NCBI GenBank assembly: GCA_905479535.1
Contig: CAJQMW010000508.1
Span: 1 to 36,689 of the forward strand
Length of the DNA stretch: 36,689 nt
Source of the DNA: an uncultured Maribacter sp.
Lineage (GTDB): Bacteria > Bacteroidota > Bacteroidia > Flavobacteriales > Flavobacteriaceae
Direction of reading: 5' to 3'
Numbering within the stretch: position 1 is the stretch's first letter; each line of letters opens with the position of its first letter. Below the pieces are notes generated by a model. It did not search any database. It saw nothing but the letters and a program-made list of their open reading frames with translations, and had not been told where the DNA came from. Below are positions 8,774-14,196 of this stretch, one piece after another. The position numbers and the translations under genes are program-made.

Positions 8774-8955
8774 TTTGTTTCTATCTTGTCGTTGATTTTA
8801 ACGTCATTCCTTTTGATAAAATCGTCAAGAACATAGTCTAACGCCTTAGACATATCTACGTTTTTTCTTTTCCCCATGCGGTACAAATAATCAGCAATAG
8901 CCACAAGTTTCGGCTTTCTTTGCTTTATGTTTTTCATGGCTATCAAATCTCCCAT
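8770..8955 (-). CDS. small basic protein, first gene of minus operon
   Basis: 61 residues from ATG 8955; an internal ATG (8937, MKNIKQRK) is an alternative start. It is basic and helical (KLVAIADYLYRMGKRKNVDM, then ALDYVLDDFIKRND), similar in size and pattern to ribbon-helix-helix or other small DNA-binding proteins, but this is only a resemblance. It lies about 40 bases downstream of a well-formed minus promoter with two palindromes and heads the ten-gene operon. Confidence 0.6.
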   Translation of the reverse strand: MGDLIAMKNIKQRKPKLVAIADYLYRMGKRKNVDMSKALDYVLDDFIKRNDVKINDKIETK

Positions 8956-8977
8956 TGAACCTTTTTGTTATATTTGC

Positions 8978-8996
8978 GTATATAGAACGTATATAC
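8978..8996. promoter_or_regulatory. operator palindrome at the minus-operon start point
   Basis: GTATATA 8978-8984 and TATATAC 8990-8996 form a perfect 7-bp inverted repeat with a 5-base spacer. It starts at the -7 box of the minus promoter and covers the expected start of transcription, so a bound protein would block it. A plus-strand TATATTTG (-7 type) lies beside it at 8969-8976 without a good -33. Confidence 0.5.
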
Positions 8997-9026
8997 AAAT
9001 GTATAAAAGTAAATCGGATTTACAAA
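8996..9026 (-). promoter_or_regulatory. promoter of the minus-strand operon
   Basis: On the minus strand, TTTG (9026-9023) and TACATTTG (9003-8996) are separated by 19 bases, matching the Bacteroidota TTTG/TAnnTTTG promoter. The common phage operator abuts the -33 box on its upstream side. Confidence 0.7.
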
Positions 9027-9049
9027 ATATTTAGTAAATAATATTTACT
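9025..9049. promoter_or_regulatory. double operator between the divergent promoters
   Basis: Two palindromes overlap here: AATATTTAGTAAATAAT (9026-9042, one mismatch from the perfect form) and AGTAAATAATATTTACT (9033-9049, perfect). The 23 bases 9025-9047 recur exactly, inverted, at 12414-12436. It touches the -33 box of the minus promoter and lies just upstream of the plus gene at 9076, so it could control both. Confidence 0.7.
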
Positions 9050-9075
9050 TTGTCCTCAAATAGTAAACTTGTCTA

Positions 9076-9786
9076 ATGAGAAAGAACAACAACTTTACCT
9101 GGGATCAGGATTGGCCCCTTGCATGGTTAGTATGGAGTCCCGAAGGAATAGAGGAATATTTAAAAGAGGATAATCGATTCCAAAAACGGTTTGGATTAAA
9201 GTACACCCGAAAGAACGTTTCCAAGATCATTGAAGGCGTAGTGGGTAAAGACGCGATCAAGAACAAGAACACGCCCACTATGCAGAATTTCGCCTCCTAT
9301 TACAATGGAGTGGCGAATGGAGACACGAAAAAAACAGACGAATGCCGGTACGATCCGATGGGCAAGACCTTTGAATTTGTAAAAATCTTTGCCGTTCACC
9401 CACCTACCAGAATAGCCGGATTAGCCGAATACATAGAAACACTTTCCTTTGAGGGTAAAAAGGGTTTCTTTGCCGAATTAATAGAACTTGTAAGACAGGA
9501 TTACAAAAAAGAACTAGACAATCTAAAAGACGGGGTTGCCATTACCGACCTACTGGATGAGCTTTACCAAAAGGTCACTTTAAAGATGCAGGTGATCAGC
9601 AAAGAACACATGACCGCATGGGATGAGCTAAAAGAAATTCTAAGCAGCAAGATTGAAGAACAAGACAATTTAATCACTGAAAAAGACTTAACGATAGACG
9701 AAACTATAAAGCATTTTGAATCCCTTCCAGACGATCCAAAGGTATTGAAAAAAGAAATATATAAATACCTCAACTCATTGAGGTAG
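9076..9786 (+). CDS. unknown protein, candidate regulator
   Basis: 236 residues, highly charged, soluble. Residues about 35-65 (FQKRFGLKYTRKNVSKIIEG) could form a helix-turn-helix but without a clear family signature; the C-terminal 90 residues look coiled-coil. It is transcribed divergently from the minus operon and its 5' flank carries the double operator, the arrangement expected for an autoregulated phage regulator. I infer, but cannot show, that it may bind the recurring palindrome. No precise family recognised. Confidence 0.6.
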   Translation: MRKNNNFTWDQDWPLAWLVWSPEGIEEYLKEDNRFQKRFGLKYTRKNVSKIIEGVVGKDAIKNKNTPTMQNFASYYNGVANGDTKKTDECRYDPMGKTFEFVKIFAVHPPTRIAGLAEYIETLSFEGKKGFFAELIELVRQDYKKELDNLKDGVAITDLLDELYQKVTLKMQVISKEHMTAWDELKEILSSKIEEQDNLITEKDLTIDETIKHFESLPDDPKVLKKEIYKYLNSLR

Positions 9787-9888
9787 AACTTTATAAAAAA
9801 TTTACCTTATATTGTTCGACCGTTTTAAGTCATTCCCCCCATGAACGAACGGTTGTAACCGCTTTCTGCATAGTCACAAAAACAAACT

Positions 9889-10020
9889 ATGAAAACCCAT
9901 GACGCAACCGGGGTAGGTAAAACTATTCGCCAAATCAAAGAAGTTGTAAGAGAAAACCAAATTATTAAAGCTGAGATCAAATTATTAAAACGCGGTCTTA
10001 ATGCTTTAAAGGGAGAATGA
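9889..10020 (+). CDS. 43-residue basic helical peptide
   Basis: ATG 9889 to TGA 10020 encodes 43 residues: a short N-terminus then one long basic helix (IRQIKEVVRENQIIKAEIKL). It fills the gap after the 9076 gene and overlaps the 3' end of the convergent gene on the minus strand by 15 bases. Small regulators of this kind are common in phages, but no family is recognised. Confidence 0.4.
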   Translation: MKTHDATGVGKTIRQIKEVVRENQIIKAEIKLLKRGLNALKGE

Positions 10021-10419
10021 CAGTTGCTTGATCTGATGTAAGCCTATCAAATCATTTTCCAGCATTTTTATTCTAAACTGTTTGTGCTTCACTGATTGCA
10101 GGAATGCAACAAGTGGCCCGTCCGTTGTATATGGCTTGCTTGTGCTATGTTGGAATGTATTTTGTTCCACAGAGGCACACGCGGCATTTAGAAGCCTATT
10201 GATATGCTTAATGGTTTCTTGCCGGTCCTGGTATTTGCGTACCGGCCAAAATATCTTTTCCATTTGTAAAGGCCGTCCACGATCCGATGGGCGAACCCTT
10301 ACCCAATAATAATTTTCAAAGTGGATCACTTCAATAAAGTGATTGCGAAAGAACCATCTCACCGGGGCATCTTCCGCACCGTCTATCCTTACCGGACGTT
10401 TGAAGCTATCGAATTGCAT
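10006..10419 (-). CDS. hypothetical protein
   Basis: 137 residues, basic, rich in aromatic and Arg residues in its first half (YYWVRVRPSDRGRPLQ), helical in its second. It is a single minus-strand gene between plus-strand genes, and its upstream region holds a cluster of AACTTT half-sites. An orientation opposite to its neighbours is typical of a gene under its own, possibly lysogenic, control. Function unknown. Confidence 0.6.
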   Translation of the reverse strand: MQFDSFKRPVRIDGAEDAPVRWFFRNHFIEVIHFENYYWVRVRPSDRGRPLQMEKIFWPVRKYQDRQETIKHINRLLNAACASVEQNTFQHSTSKPYTTDGPLVAFLQSVKHKQFRIKMLENDLIGLHQIKQLSFSL

Positions 10420-10455
10420 AATGAAGGGGGTGTTTGTTTTTTCTCATTAAACATA

Positions 10456-10520
10456 TTAAAGTTATACATTAGTTCAGAACTTTCAAAGATTTATGAAAGA
10501 ACTTTAACATTTTAAAGTTC
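10456..10520. promoter_or_regulatory. cluster of inverted half-sites (operator region)
   Basis: GAACTTTAA 10499-10507 and TTAAAGTTC 10512-10520 form a perfect 9-bp inverted repeat with a 4-base spacer. CTTTCA 10480-10485 and TGAAAG 10494-10499 form another, and further TTAAAGTT/GAACTTT half-sites lie at about 10456 and 10478. The cluster sits between the divergent genes at 10419 and 10591. Confidence 0.45.
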
Positions 10521-10529
10521 ATCCAAAGC

Positions 10530-10560
10530 TTGACATTAAGTACAATTGTGCTTATCTTTG
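10530..10560 (+). promoter_or_regulatory. promoter with internal operator, copy 1
   Basis: TTG 10530-10532 and TATCTTTG 10553-10560 are 20 bases apart, a good Bacteroidota promoter. Between them TAAGTACA 10537-10544 and TGTGCTTA 10547-10554 form an inverted repeat with one mismatch. The same arrangement occurs at 11808-11838. Confidence 0.7.
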
Positions 10561-10590
10561 AATCATCAATAACAACAAAAGCAAAGAATA

Positions 10591-11163
10591 ATGTCAACAA
10601 GAGCAACTTACAATATTAACGGAACAAGTTTTTACATCCATTATGATGGATACCAAGAAGGGGCTGCACACTATTTCGTAAACATGATTAACGCCTTTCA
10701 TAAGCCTGTAAACGAAGAAAATCAAATCTATCGCACCGCTAACGGCGGTTATGCAGAAGCTTTTTTAAGAGGAAACAATGTAGCAAGCTTTACATCAAGC
10801 CACGAAGAACACACTGATACAGAGTTTCGGTATACATTAAATGGTGATAACCTCACTGTTTGTATTCGCAAGTCATGGGATTCGGATCAATGGAAGGTTG
10901 AAAAATGGGATTTGGCTGAATTTATCAATAAGTATAATACTTGGTCGGATGACAGGGCTATCAACTTGCAATTGAGTAGTTATTCTGAAAAGAAAACATT
11001 GCACACCACTAATAGTATTCAGTATGTCATTGAAGATAAAAAACGAACCAAAAAACTATGGGAAAGCAAAGGGCATGACACCGGATCTAATTACAAAAAC
11101 CTTTTAAAAGAATTAAACTTGATCCTAAAGCAAGTGACTGACATTCTTAGAAAAGCAGCGTAA
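10591..11163 (+). CDS. conserved phage protein (MSTRATYNI type)
   Basis: 190 residues. The N-terminus (MSTRATYNINGTSFYIHYDG followed by YQEGA) has the pattern of a widespread phage/plasmid family of unknown function, in which a STRA start is followed by a H-x-D-G-Y-P/Q-E-G motif. The C-terminal third is basic and helical. It lies about 30 bases after an operator-controlled promoter. No enzymatic role is known to me. Confidence 0.65.
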   Translation: MSTRATYNINGTSFYIHYDGYQEGAAHYFVNMINAFHKPVNEENQIYRTANGGYAEAFLRGNNVASFTSSHEEHTDTEFRYTLNGDNLTVCIRKSWDSDQWKVEKWDLAEFINKYNTWSDDRAINLQLSSYSEKKTLHTTNSIQYVIEDKKRTKKLWESKGHDTGSNYKNLLKELNLILKQVTDILRKAA

Positions 11164-11170
11164 CTAACCA

Positions 11171-11205
11171 CTCCCGACAACGTCAATAAGTCCGGGGCAA
11201 AAAAT
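11171..11205 (+). promoter_or_regulatory. leader hairpin, copy 1
   Basis: CCCG 11173-11176 pairs with CGGG 11193-11196, then GGGCAAAAA-type sequence leads to the start codon. The same leader stands before the gene at 12119 (CTCCCG..AATAAGTCC..GGGCAAAAA), so it belongs to a duplicated module. It may tune translation of the downstream gene. Confidence 0.4.
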
Positions 11206-11211
11206 ATGACC

Positions 11212-11484
11212 ATGACAAACCAAGATTACATAGGACGCATTACAGTGGCCGGGTTACTCACTGAATTTATTTGCGGAGCTAAAAAGCTGTCTAACGACAT
11301 GAACGCAACCGGGCGCGGATATTACGAGTTTGAGAAGCGCGTAACATCTTCTCACCCGATTGAAAAGGTGATGCAGGAAGCAAATGCAGCTTGCGAAGTA
11401 TTCAAGATTGCAGCAGATGAGTATTTTGCCAGTGAGTTTGGAACATGGCAAAGAGAACTTATTGGGGAATACGGTATTTTTTAA
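11212..11484 (+). CDS. hypothetical protein
   Basis: 90 residues from ATG 11212. This start is preferred over the ATG at 11206 because its distance from GGGCAAAAA is identical (20 bases) to that in the second copy of the module. The protein is helical and acidic (IEKVMQEANAACEVFKIAAD). No motif recognised. It is the second gene behind the promoter at 10530. Confidence 0.55.
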   Translation: MTNQDYIGRITVAGLLTEFICGAKKLSNDMNATGRGYYEFEKRVTSSHPIEKVMQEANAACEVFKIAADEYFASEFGTWQRELIGEYGIF

Positions 11485-11560
11485 CCTCACTCAACCCTAC
11501 ACCGGCCCGTACTCGCTCCAAAGCTTGTCGGGCTTGTGGTGGTATAAAAAACAAAAAGAA

Positions 11561-11788
11561 ATGACTATACATCAAGCCATAAGAACAGCCAGAGAGCAAG
11601 CTGGCCTAACAAGGCCAGAGCTTGCCGAAAGAATGAATATTACAAGCAAAAACGCTTATTCTGTCATTGCCAAGTATGAAACCGGCCACCGTAAACCGGG
11701 AAGCGATCTGATAGAAAAGATCAGCGTTGCCACCGGGTGTAATATTATGTGTATGGGGAATCATTGGGGGGTTGAAAAAAATAGTTGA
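11561..11788 (+). CDS. XRE-family helix-turn-helix regulator
   Basis: 75 residues from ATG 11561; earlier in-frame starts would run back through the preceding gene and give an unrelated N-terminus. MTIHQAIRTAREQAGLTRPE and the following LAERMNITSK..YSVIAKYETGHRKPG show the standard XRE/Cro-type DNA-binding fold with the Y-E-x-G-x-R-x-P signature. It is short, with no oligomerisation or peptidase domain, so it resembles Cro more than CI. It lies directly upstream of the perfect palindrome at 11814-11833, its most likely target. Confidence 0.8.
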   Translation: MTIHQAIRTAREQAGLTRPELAERMNITSKNAYSVIAKYETGHRKPGSDLIEKISVATGCNIMCMGNHWGVEKNS

Positions 11789-11807
11789 AATTTTAACACT
11801 TTGGGCC

Positions 11808-11838
11808 TTGACTATAAGTACAAATGTACTTATATTTG
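11808..11838 (+). promoter_or_regulatory. promoter with perfect palindromic operator, copy 2
   Basis: TTG 11808-11810 and TATATTTG 11831-11838 are 20 bases apart. ATAAGTACA 11814-11822 and TGTACTTAT 11825-11833 form a perfect 9-bp inverted repeat around AA, filling the spacer between the two promoter boxes, so a bound repressor would exclude polymerase. Confidence 0.8.
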
Positions 11839-11867
11839 TATCATCAATAACGATAAAACAAAAGACA

Positions 11868-12074
11868 ATGACAACTGAAAGAAATATCGAAAATGTTTAC
11901 AAAACGATTGCGGTTGAAAAACTTTCTTTCTTGAAAAATCAACTTCATTACGTCAACGAAGCCCTGGCGTGGCCTCAGTTGGAAAGTTGGGAAAGAAAAG
12001 AGTATGAACAATTGAAAGTCGATTACACGGAAAGGATTAAAGATCAAGAACTACACATTGAGACTAACTTTTAA
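11868..12074 (+). CDS. small helical protein
   Basis: 68 residues from ATG 11868, which follows an A-rich leader almost identical to the one before 10591 (ATCATCAATAAC). The protein is one long charged helical hairpin (VEKLSFLKNQLHYVNEALAW). It occupies the position of the first gene in the second copy of the promoter-operator module. No family recognised. Confidence 0.6.
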   Translation: MTTERNIENVYKTIAVEKLSFLKNQLHYVNEALAWPQLESWERKEYEQLKVDYTERIKDQELHIETNF

Positions 12075-12075
12075 C

Positions 12076-12113
12076 CCACTCCCGGCATCCAAATAAGTCC
12101 TGGGCAAAAATCA
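12076..12113 (+). promoter_or_regulatory. leader hairpin, copy 2
   Basis: CTCCCGG followed by AAATAAGTCC and TGGGCAAAAA repeats the leader at 11171-11205; CCCGG can pair with the CCTGGG block. It ends a few bases before ATG 12119. Confidence 0.4.
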
Positions 12114-12118
12114 AACCC

Positions 12119-12364
12119 ATGAATTTTGAAGATAAAAAATTACAGGAATTGGTAGACGCGGCGAAAGTTTGGAGTGTGGCGGTTGAAAGTGTTGAGGTTG
12201 ATGACGATTCTTATCCACCGTTAGAAGCCGCCGAAAAGCAAGCGCACAGAGAATTAGTTGATTATTGCTTATCACTCATGCCTAAATCAATCTCAGAAAA
12301 CGTAAAGAACTCAAAGTTATTTGCATCGAAGCTGATTGATAAATACGTTTTTTCGCAGATTTGA
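12119..12364 (+). CDS. hypothetical protein
   Basis: 81 residues, acidic in the first half (VESVEVDDDSYPPLEAAEK), helical at the C-terminus. It is the last gene of the duplicated module and is followed within 6 bases by a strong terminator. Function unknown. Confidence 0.6.
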   Translation: MNFEDKKLQELVDAAKVWSVAVESVEVDDDSYPPLEAAEKQAHRELVDYCLSLMPKSISENVKNSKLFASKLIDKYVFSQI

Positions 12365-12369
12365 AACGA

Positions 12370-12395
12370 AGCCCGGCACACCACCGGGCTTTTTC
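12370..12395 (+). terminator. intrinsic terminator
   Basis: AGCCCGG 12370-12376 pairs with CCGGGCT 12384-12390 and is followed by a T-run to 12395. Confidence 0.85.
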
Positions 12396-12413
12396 ATTTC
12401 AGTAAATTTAAGA

Positions 12414-12436
12414 TAAATATTATTTACTAAATATTT
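12414..12436. promoter_or_regulatory. operator, exact inverted copy of the one at 9025-9047
   Basis: All 23 bases match the reverse complement of 9025-9047, including ATTATTTACTAAATATT (12419-12435). It overlaps the -33 box of the promoter that follows. Confidence 0.75.
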
Positions 12437-12465
12437 GCTTTTCTGAAAAACTAATCATACCTTGC
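12434..12465 (+). promoter_or_regulatory. promoter for a small RNA
   Basis: TTTG 12434-12437 and TACCTTGC 12458-12465 (one or two changes from TAnnTTTG) are separated by 20 bases. The spacing and the position of the operator match the promoter at 22801. No open reading frame follows, only a short structured segment with a terminator. Confidence 0.55.
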
Positions 12466-12470
12466 ACTCG

Positions 12471-12541
12471 TGGCAAGAAAGAAATAATGGTTCCTCGGAA
12501 TTACTTGCCACACAAGTAAATTTTCGCAGGGACCATTTTTA
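12471..12541 (+). ncRNA. candidate small regulatory RNA under operator control
   Basis: About 70 nt from the predicted start to a terminator-like 3' hairpin. ATGGTTCC 12487-12494 pairs with GGGACCAT 12529-12536, followed by TTTTTAT. Inside this, TTACTTG 12501-12507 pairs with CAAGTAA 12513-12519. The 5' end TGGCAAG 12471-12477 can instead pair with CTTGCCA 12504-12510, so two folds compete. I infer a regulatory RNA, possibly in immunity or the lysis-lysogeny decision. Not a known family to me. Confidence 0.55.
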
Positions 12542-12585
12542 TTTGACATACTGGTTTTTCGTTTTGTTTTGAGCAAGTTTTTTTT

Positions 12586-12606
12586 CAGGGTTTCGGCCCT
12601 GTTTTA
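12586..12606 (+). terminator. hairpin and T-run before tRNA
   Basis: CAGGG 12586-12590 pairs with CCCTG 12597-12601, then TTTT. It ends two bases before the tRNA at 12608 and may end transcription from upstream or serve as a processing signal. Confidence 0.5.
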
Positions 12607-12607
12607 T

Positions 12608-12680
12608 CGGAGTAGTGCATGTTGGTTTGCAAGGTCGCTTTTCAAGTTACCTGTCTAGGGTTCGATTCCCTACGCTCCGC
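12608..12680 (+). tRNA. tRNA-Glu-like (anticodon TTC)
   Basis: T-arm TAGGG/CCCTA 12656-12672 with the TTCGATT loop is canonical. The acceptor CGGAGTA/CGCTCCG gives six of seven pairs. The D-arm TGCA/TGCA encloses a loop with GG. The anticodon loop TTTTCAA reads TTC (41-43 of 126xx), but the anticodon stem has one mismatch and one extra base precedes it. No CCA is encoded. It is a probable functional but unusual phage tRNA, or a decaying one. Confidence 0.55.
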
Positions 12681-12718
12681 AGGTCGTCTTAGTTTCTTCA
12701 TGAGATTGAGATTTGTAA

Positions 12719-12746
12719 GCCCAACCCTTGCGGGTTGGGCCTTTTA
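12719..12746 (+). terminator. intrinsic terminator
   Basis: GCCCAACCC 12719-12727 pairs perfectly with GGGTTGGGC 12732-12740 around a four-base loop, then CTTTT. Confidence 0.8.
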
Positions 12747-12753
12747 AAAGAAA

Positions 12754-12845
12754 GGCGGCAAAAGTGCCGTTTGGCGGGTCAGAGTTATTCAATGAAAAAT
12801 TGCATTAACCCAAACACTCATGGCTCTGTGGACAACCCGCCAAAA
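12754..12845 (+). ncRNA. structured RNA between two tRNA genes
   Basis: A small hairpin CGGC 12756-12759/GCCG 12766-12769 is followed by a perfect 10-bp stem, TTTGGCGGGT 12770-12779 with ACCCGCCAAA 12835-12844. Inside is a second stem CAGAG 12780-12784/CTCTG 12824-12828 and a small inner hairpin AATG/CATT (12791-12806). It lacks a T-arm and is not a tRNA. It ends two bases before tRNA-Thr, so it may be co-transcribed and cut out. No known family recognised. Confidence 0.55.
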
Positions 12846-12846
12846 T

Positions 12847-12919
12847 GCCGGAATAGCTCAGATGGTAGAGCGTCAGTTTTGTAAACTGAATGTCAGCGGT
12901 TCGATCCCGCTTTTCGGCT
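12847..12919 (+). tRNA. tRNA-Thr (anticodon TGT)
   Basis: Full cloverleaf: acceptor GCCGGAA/TTTCGGC with one G-T pair, D-arm with GGTAGAGC, anticodon stem TCAGT/ACTGA with loop TTTGTAA, and T-arm AGCGG/CCGCT with loop TTCGATC. CCA is not encoded. It is the best-formed tRNA of the cluster. Confidence 0.9.
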
Positions 12920-12980
12920 CATAGGGTTTAGAATGATGCCTGACTATGGGTTAGGTTTCAAGATGGTTGTACCTAGATTG

Positions 12981-13010
12981 ATCCCCGGTATTTTCCACCG
13001 GGGATTTTTA
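12981..13010 (+). terminator. intrinsic terminator
   Basis: ATCCCCGG 12981-12988 pairs with CCGGGGAT 12998-13005, followed by TTTTT. Confidence 0.85.
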
Positions 13011-13052
13011 AAGATGTAATTTTAAAGATGGTGTTCGTAAAAGAGCACATTT

Positions 13053-13076
13053 AGCCCGGTAAAGTCTGGGCTTTTA
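13053..13076 (+). terminator. hairpin and T-run before tRNA-Leu-like gene
   Basis: AGCCCGG 13053-13059 pairs with CTGGGCT 13066-13072 (one G-T pair), followed by TTTAT. As at 12586, it lies immediately before a tRNA gene. Confidence 0.6.
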
Positions 13077-13077
13077 T

Positions 13078-13202
13078 TGCAAAGTGGCGAAATTGGTAGA
13101 CGCTAAAATGTAGGGGTAGGCTGTTCAGGGTTAATACTCCGTGCCGAAAGGTCGCAGATCATATTACACCATCCCGTGCAGGTTCAAATCCTGCCTTCGC
13201 AA
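13078..13202 (+). tRNA. oversized leucine-type tRNA, anticodon not assignable
   Basis: The ends are clearly tRNA. The acceptor TGCAAAG/CTTCGCA pairs at six of seven positions, the D-arm is GCG..ATTGGTAGA..CGC as in tRNA-Leu, and the T-arm is GCAGG/CCTGC with loop TTCAAAT. A variable-arm-like GTGCCGAAAGG lies at 13141-13151. The whole is 125 nt, about 37-40 longer than a normal tRNA-Leu. The extra bases fall in the anticodon region (possible stem GGGGTA/TACTCC near 13113-13140) and after the variable arm. It could hold an insertion, be a decayed gene, or be a tRNA-like RNA with another role. Confidence 0.5.
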
Positions 13203-13233
13203 CTTTTAGTTATGTAGTAACGCCTTATTATTT

Positions 13234-13259
13234 CCGGGGTCAATTCGGCCCCGGTTTTT
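13234..13259 (+). terminator. intrinsic terminator ending the tRNA cluster
   Basis: CCGGGG 13234-13239 pairs with CCCCGG 13249-13254, followed by TTTTT. Confidence 0.85.
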
Positions 13260-13318
13260 CCTTCCTAAAAAAGAAAGGATGTTCTTTGACTATATTTAGG
13301 GTTAAAAACCTAAATCAC

Positions 13319-13816
13319 ATGAAAAACAGCATTTTACTTGCCTTGCTATTTTTAAGCATTTCAGCCAATGGGCAATACTTCAAATTAGCCTTAACCGATA
13401 ATTCAATACCAGATGAATATTTAAGCGCATCCGGGTTTAGCTATGAATTTGGTTTTGGCGATCATCTTTCGGACTGGTTTTTAGTAGACTACGGAGTGCG
13501 TTACAGTCAGGCAGACGTGGGGAAAGAACAAACAATAAAGGCCGACTACATTAGCTTTCTGATCAATCCTAAAGCCTACGTAAGCGAAGGCACAAACTTT
13601 AGGTTTATTGCCGGGGCTATTTTCAGACTTGGCGGTGGGGTTGACAAAACAATTGAAACCACCTATTTGCAAGCCTGGAACGGTTTGGAGGTAGGCATGG
13701 AGTTTAAAGGCGTTGAACTCACCGGCATGTTTGAAATATCAAGCAGATCGGGAGTTTACAGAGGTGCTAACCGAATGAAGATTTTTAGTTTGGGGTTAGC
13801 GTACCGATTGAAGTGA
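13319..13816 (+). CDS. outer-membrane beta-barrel-like protein
   Basis: 165 residues from ATG 13319, chosen because it gives a clean signal peptide (MKNSILLALLFLSISANGQ, cleavage after GQ). The mature part has alternating aromatic/polar strands with turns and ends in an aromatic-containing strand (KIFSLGLAYRLK), as expected of a small eight-strand barrel. It stands alone after the tRNA cluster. Phage-coded barrels such as Lom of lambda are lysogenic-conversion or surface-change proteins, and I infer a similar role, possibly altering receptors. Confidence 0.6.
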   Translation: MKNSILLALLFLSISANGQYFKLALTDNSIPDEYLSASGFSYEFGFGDHLSDWFLVDYGVRYSQADVGKEQTIKADYISFLINPKAYVSEGTNFRFIAGAIFRLGGGVDKTIETTYLQAWNGLEVGMEFKGVELTGMFEISSRSGVYRGANRMKIFSLGLAYRLK

Positions 13817-13924
13817 TTTTGCGCGTTGAGTTTTAAGTTTTATTTTTACACTTGAAACCCGGTGGATTACTGCATTTGTAGAGTGTTAGTAATGATGACA
13901 ACCATCGGGTTTCACTTTATACTT

Positions 13925-14137
13925 ATGACAGTGATCGAATTTATCAAAGAATTTAAGATACCTCAAAAGGTTTTGGCTGACAAGCTTTGCCTTAATTATA
14001 CTACATTCAGAAAGAAGCTAAACAACGCCGGGAATCAGTTCTCTGAAAACGAAAAAGAGCAGCTAGAAGATGCCGTAAGAGACTATGTAAATGAGTTGAA
14101 CGAAAATGTTCAAAAATACCTGTCAAAACTTGCATAG
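13925..14137 (+). CDS. small helix-turn-helix protein
   Basis: 70 residues from ATG 13925; an upstream start would add an unlikely Cys/Met-rich extension. IEFIKEFKIPQKVLADKLCL and then NYTTFRKKLNN are typical of small Bacteroidota HTH proteins with a Q-K-x-L-A-x-x-L-x-x-x-x-x-T-F-x-K-K pattern; the C-terminus is acidic and helical. It ends within the -33 region of a promoter that contains the palindrome at 14136-14151, its likely binding site and a likely autoregulatory or downstream control point. Confidence 0.65.
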   Translation: MTVIEFIKEFKIPQKVLADKLCLNYTTFRKKLNNAGNQFSENEKEQLEDAVRDYVNELNENVQKYLSKLA

Positions 14138-14160
14138 AACAAAAATGTTCTTTATATTTG
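14130..14160 (+). promoter_or_regulatory. promoter with a third type of operator
   Basis: TTG 14130-14132 and TATATTTG 14153-14160 are 20 bases apart. AGAACA 14136-14141 and TGTTCT 14146-14151 form a perfect inverted repeat with spacer AAAA between the promoter boxes. It drives the early gene run starting at 14197. Confidence 0.75.
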
Positions 14161-14196
14161 TAGGGTCATCATTACTAATCATTAACTCTACAAATC

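Noticed and set aside
11384..11560. N-terminal extension of the XRE regulator
   Set aside because: The upstream part runs through the preceding gene in another frame and is unlike XRE proteins; ATG 11561 fits the fold exactly.
12920..12985. A fourth, degenerate tRNA after tRNA-Thr
   Set aside because: Short pairings exist but no T-arm, acceptor or anticodon loop can be fitted together.
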